From: Anaerolineae bacterium | Lineage (GTDB): Bacteria > Chloroflexota > Anaerolineae > Anaerolineales > Villigracilaceae | Direction: 5' to 3' | Assembly (NCBI GenBank): GCA_003141915.1 | Contig: PLNY01000427.1 | Span: 1,807-8,717, forward strand | DNA: 6,911 bases | Shown here: positions 5,697 to 6,911 of the stretch, piece after piece | Numbering within the stretch: position 1 is the stretch's first letter | How the letters are laid out: every line of letters begins with the position of its first letter | Position numbers and translations under genes: made by a program | The notes under the pieces: generated by a model | What the model was told of the DNA's origin: nothing | The model's database searches: none | The model's input: the letters and a program-made list of their open reading frames with translations, nothing else

Positions 5697-6446
5697 TCAA
5701 GCGCTGTTCAATCCATGATGAGCCAGCGCGCGGGACACCGTCAATGCAAAAACGTCCCGCGCACCCGCGGCATAAAGCGCCTCGGCGCAGGACGAAAGAG
5801 TGGCTCCCGTTGTTGCAACATCGTCCATCAATAAAACCACACGGCCATTCACGCGCGTTGTCTCGGCTTGAAAAGCTCCGCCAACGTTCACGCGGCGCTC
5901 CATCTTCGTCAGCCCAACTTGAGATCGGGTTTCACGTATCCGGCTCAAGGCATTCGGAACGAAAGCGATTCCAGCCGCTAAAGCAAGCGGGTGCGCGATC
6001 AAGTTCACTTGATTATAACCTCGCTCTTGTGACCGTTTTTTACCCAATGGAACCGGAACGATCATTTCGACCGGCCACTTCAAACTCAAAGCAAACTCCG
6101 ATAATTGCGCGGCAAGCGCATCTCCCAGCGCCATATTGCGGCGATATTTCAATTTATGCAATGCGCCGCGGACAGGATCAGCAAATATCGACCAGGATCG
6201 GAGAATATGATATCGAGGCCGCGTCCGTTCGCAGTCCGCGCAAAGACCCGGATCGTTCACCGAAATTCCGCAAATATCACAGATTGGTTCGACAAGATGC
6301 TGAACACTACGCTGGCAATCCTTGCACCAACGCGAGCCTGGTTTGCCGCATCCACCGCAAAGCGGCGGGAATATCAAATCCAAACTGCCCCAGGCAAATC
6401 TGTACAAATAATAGTACAGAGAAATGCTCATCCCCAAATTTCCCAT
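5697..6446 (-). CDS. comF: ComF family protein (double zinc finger plus phosphoribosyltransferase-like domain)
   Basis: A 249-residue protein of the ComF/ComFC/GntX family. The N-terminal part holds two Cys4 clusters, Cys30-Cys33-Cys41-Cys44 and Cys56-Cys59-Cys69-Cys72, likely to bind zinc. The rest is a type I phosphoribosyltransferase-like domain with VPVPLGKKRSQERGYNQ (130-146) and the PRPP-loop-like segment VVLLMDDVATTGAT (203-216). In naturally competent bacteria ComFC works inside the cell in DNA uptake and transformation, but family members are also widespread in species not known to take up DNA, so competence here is only inferred. I took the ATG at 6446; an in-frame ATG at 6431 is an alternative, and neither has a clear Shine-Dalgarno. 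The tadC-like stop is 13 bases upstream and hpf lies 40 bases downstream. Confidence 0.93.
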   Translation of the reverse strand: MGNLGMSISLYYYLYRFAWGSLDLIFPPLCGGCGKPGSRWCKDCQRSVQHLVEPICDICGISVNDPGLCADCERTRPRYHILRSWSIFADPVRGALHKLKYRRNMALGDALAAQLSEFALSLKWPVEMIVPVPLGKKRSQERGYNQVNLIAHPLALAAGIAFVPNALSRIRETRSQVGLTKMERRVNVGGAFQAETTRVNGRVVLLMDDVATTGATLSSCAEALYAAGARDVFALTVSRALAHHGLNSA

Positions 6447-6459
6447 TAAGCAGAAAAGT

Positions 6460-6911
6460 TCATTTGAACATCATATGCTGCATCTGGATACCGGCCGGCG
6501 CCAGCAAAATAATAAAGATCGTTGGAAAAGTAAGCAAGGCCATCGGGATGATCATTTTGATCGGCGCCTGATGGGCCGATTCTTCGGCGCGCTGACGGCG
6601 CTTTATGCGCATCTGGTCCGATTGAATGCGCAAGACCTTTGCCAAGCTGACGCCCAAGATCTCGCTTTGAATTACCGCGGCCACAAAACTTGTCATCTCA
6701 GGAATGCCAATCCGATCCGACATATCCTTCAACGCTTCGCGCCGCGGTTTTCCCAATTGAATTTCTCGAATCGCGCGCAGCAAAGCCATGGAAAGTTGAT
6801 TCTCCCACTTCTCGCTAACCTTGGACATGGCGGCATCAAAGCCCAAGCCTGCTTCCACGCAAATTGTCAGCAGGTCGAGTGCATCTGGCATGGCTTTGCG
6901 AATATCTTTCT
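6460..6911 (-). CDS. tadC: TadC-like type II secretion system F family protein, C-terminal part (start beyond the right edge)
   Basis: This is the C-terminal ~150 residues of an inner membrane platform protein of the GspF/TadC family, which anchors the assembly motor of Tad-type pili or related secretion systems. The reading frame stays open to the window edge, giving KDIRKA before the ATG at 6891. Family members usually continue through this point as RRALPDALDLL, so that ATG is almost certainly internal. Typical elements are MPDALDLLTICVEAGLGFDA, the charged helix around the QLGKPRREALKDMSDRIG block, the VIQSEILGVSLAKVLRIQSDQMR segment, and a final membrane helix in MIIPMALLTFPTIFIILLAP, just before the end. 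TadB is the other possibility, but this C-terminal pattern resembles TadC more. The next gene downstream is comF, 13 bases away, so they are probably co-transcribed. Confidence 0.9.
   Translation of the reverse strand, partial: KDIRKAMPDALDLLTICVEAGLGFDAAMSKVSEKWENQLSMALLRAIREIQLGKPRREALKDMSDRIGIPEMTSFVAAVIQSEILGVSLAKVLRIQSDQMRIKRRQRAEESAHQAPIKMIIPMALLTFPTIFIILLAPAGIQMQHMMFK

Noticed and set aside
5744..6571. 275-codon plus-strand open frame opposite comF and the end of the tadC-like gene
   Set aside because: It crosses two real genes on the other strand, and its translation is Arg-, Ser- and Pro-rich, as expected for an antisense shadow.
6460..6891. tadC-like gene as a complete 143-residue protein starting at ATG 6891
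   Set aside because: The frame is open to the window edge and the upstream residues KDIRKA fit the family, so the ATG is internal and the gene is cut by the window.

Overview
The window looks like ordinary chromosomal DNA of a free-living bacterium with roughly balanced base composition. The best guess is a Chloroflexota member of the Anaerolineae type. This rests on the long-form transaldolase, the non-oxidative pentose-phosphate genes in one unit, a degenerate Lgt-like membrane protein behind a TlpA-like protein, and Tad-type secretion genes beside comF and hpf. No rRNA or single-copy phylogenetic marker is present, so the assignment is an inference from memory. I see no mobile element, CRISPR array, tRNA or rRNA. 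Genes fill almost the whole window; the longest non-coding gap is about 80 bases.

Region 1 (1-3680, minus strand) is a compact four-gene unit. Reading in the direction of transcription, it holds a DUF429 protein, transketolase (tkt), ribose-5-phosphate isomerase B (rpiB) and transaldolase (tal, which runs off the left edge). Gaps are 12 bases, a 4-base ATGA overlap and 10 bases. Together tkt, rpiB and tal supply most of the non-oxidative pentose phosphate pathway, interconverting pentose phosphates with fructose-6-phosphate and glyceraldehyde-3-phosphate. The DUF429 protein has no known role in this pathway.

Region 2 (3737-5010, plus strand) is a divergent two-gene unit. It holds a membrane-anchored TlpA/ResA-like thioredoxin with a WCPPC active site and, through a GTGA overlap, an Lgt-like integral membrane protein. 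The latter keeps the RHPTQIYE block but appears to lack the residues that define the Lgt signature. A strong hairpin at 5032-5070 closes this unit and also the convergent unit on its right.

Region 3 (5090-6911, minus strand) reads tadC-like (runs off the right edge), then a ComF-family phosphoribosyltransferase-like protein, then long-form hpf. It joins a Tad-type pilus or secretion platform component, a competence-associated protein and a ribosome hibernation factor. The comF-hpf adjacency also occurs in Firmicutes.

No clearly undescribed system was found. The items most worth a second look are the Lgt-like protein with its missing signature residues, the lysine-rich transketolase tail whose codons also appear to form the rpiB ribosome binding site, and the DUF429 gene at the head of the pentose phosphate operon.
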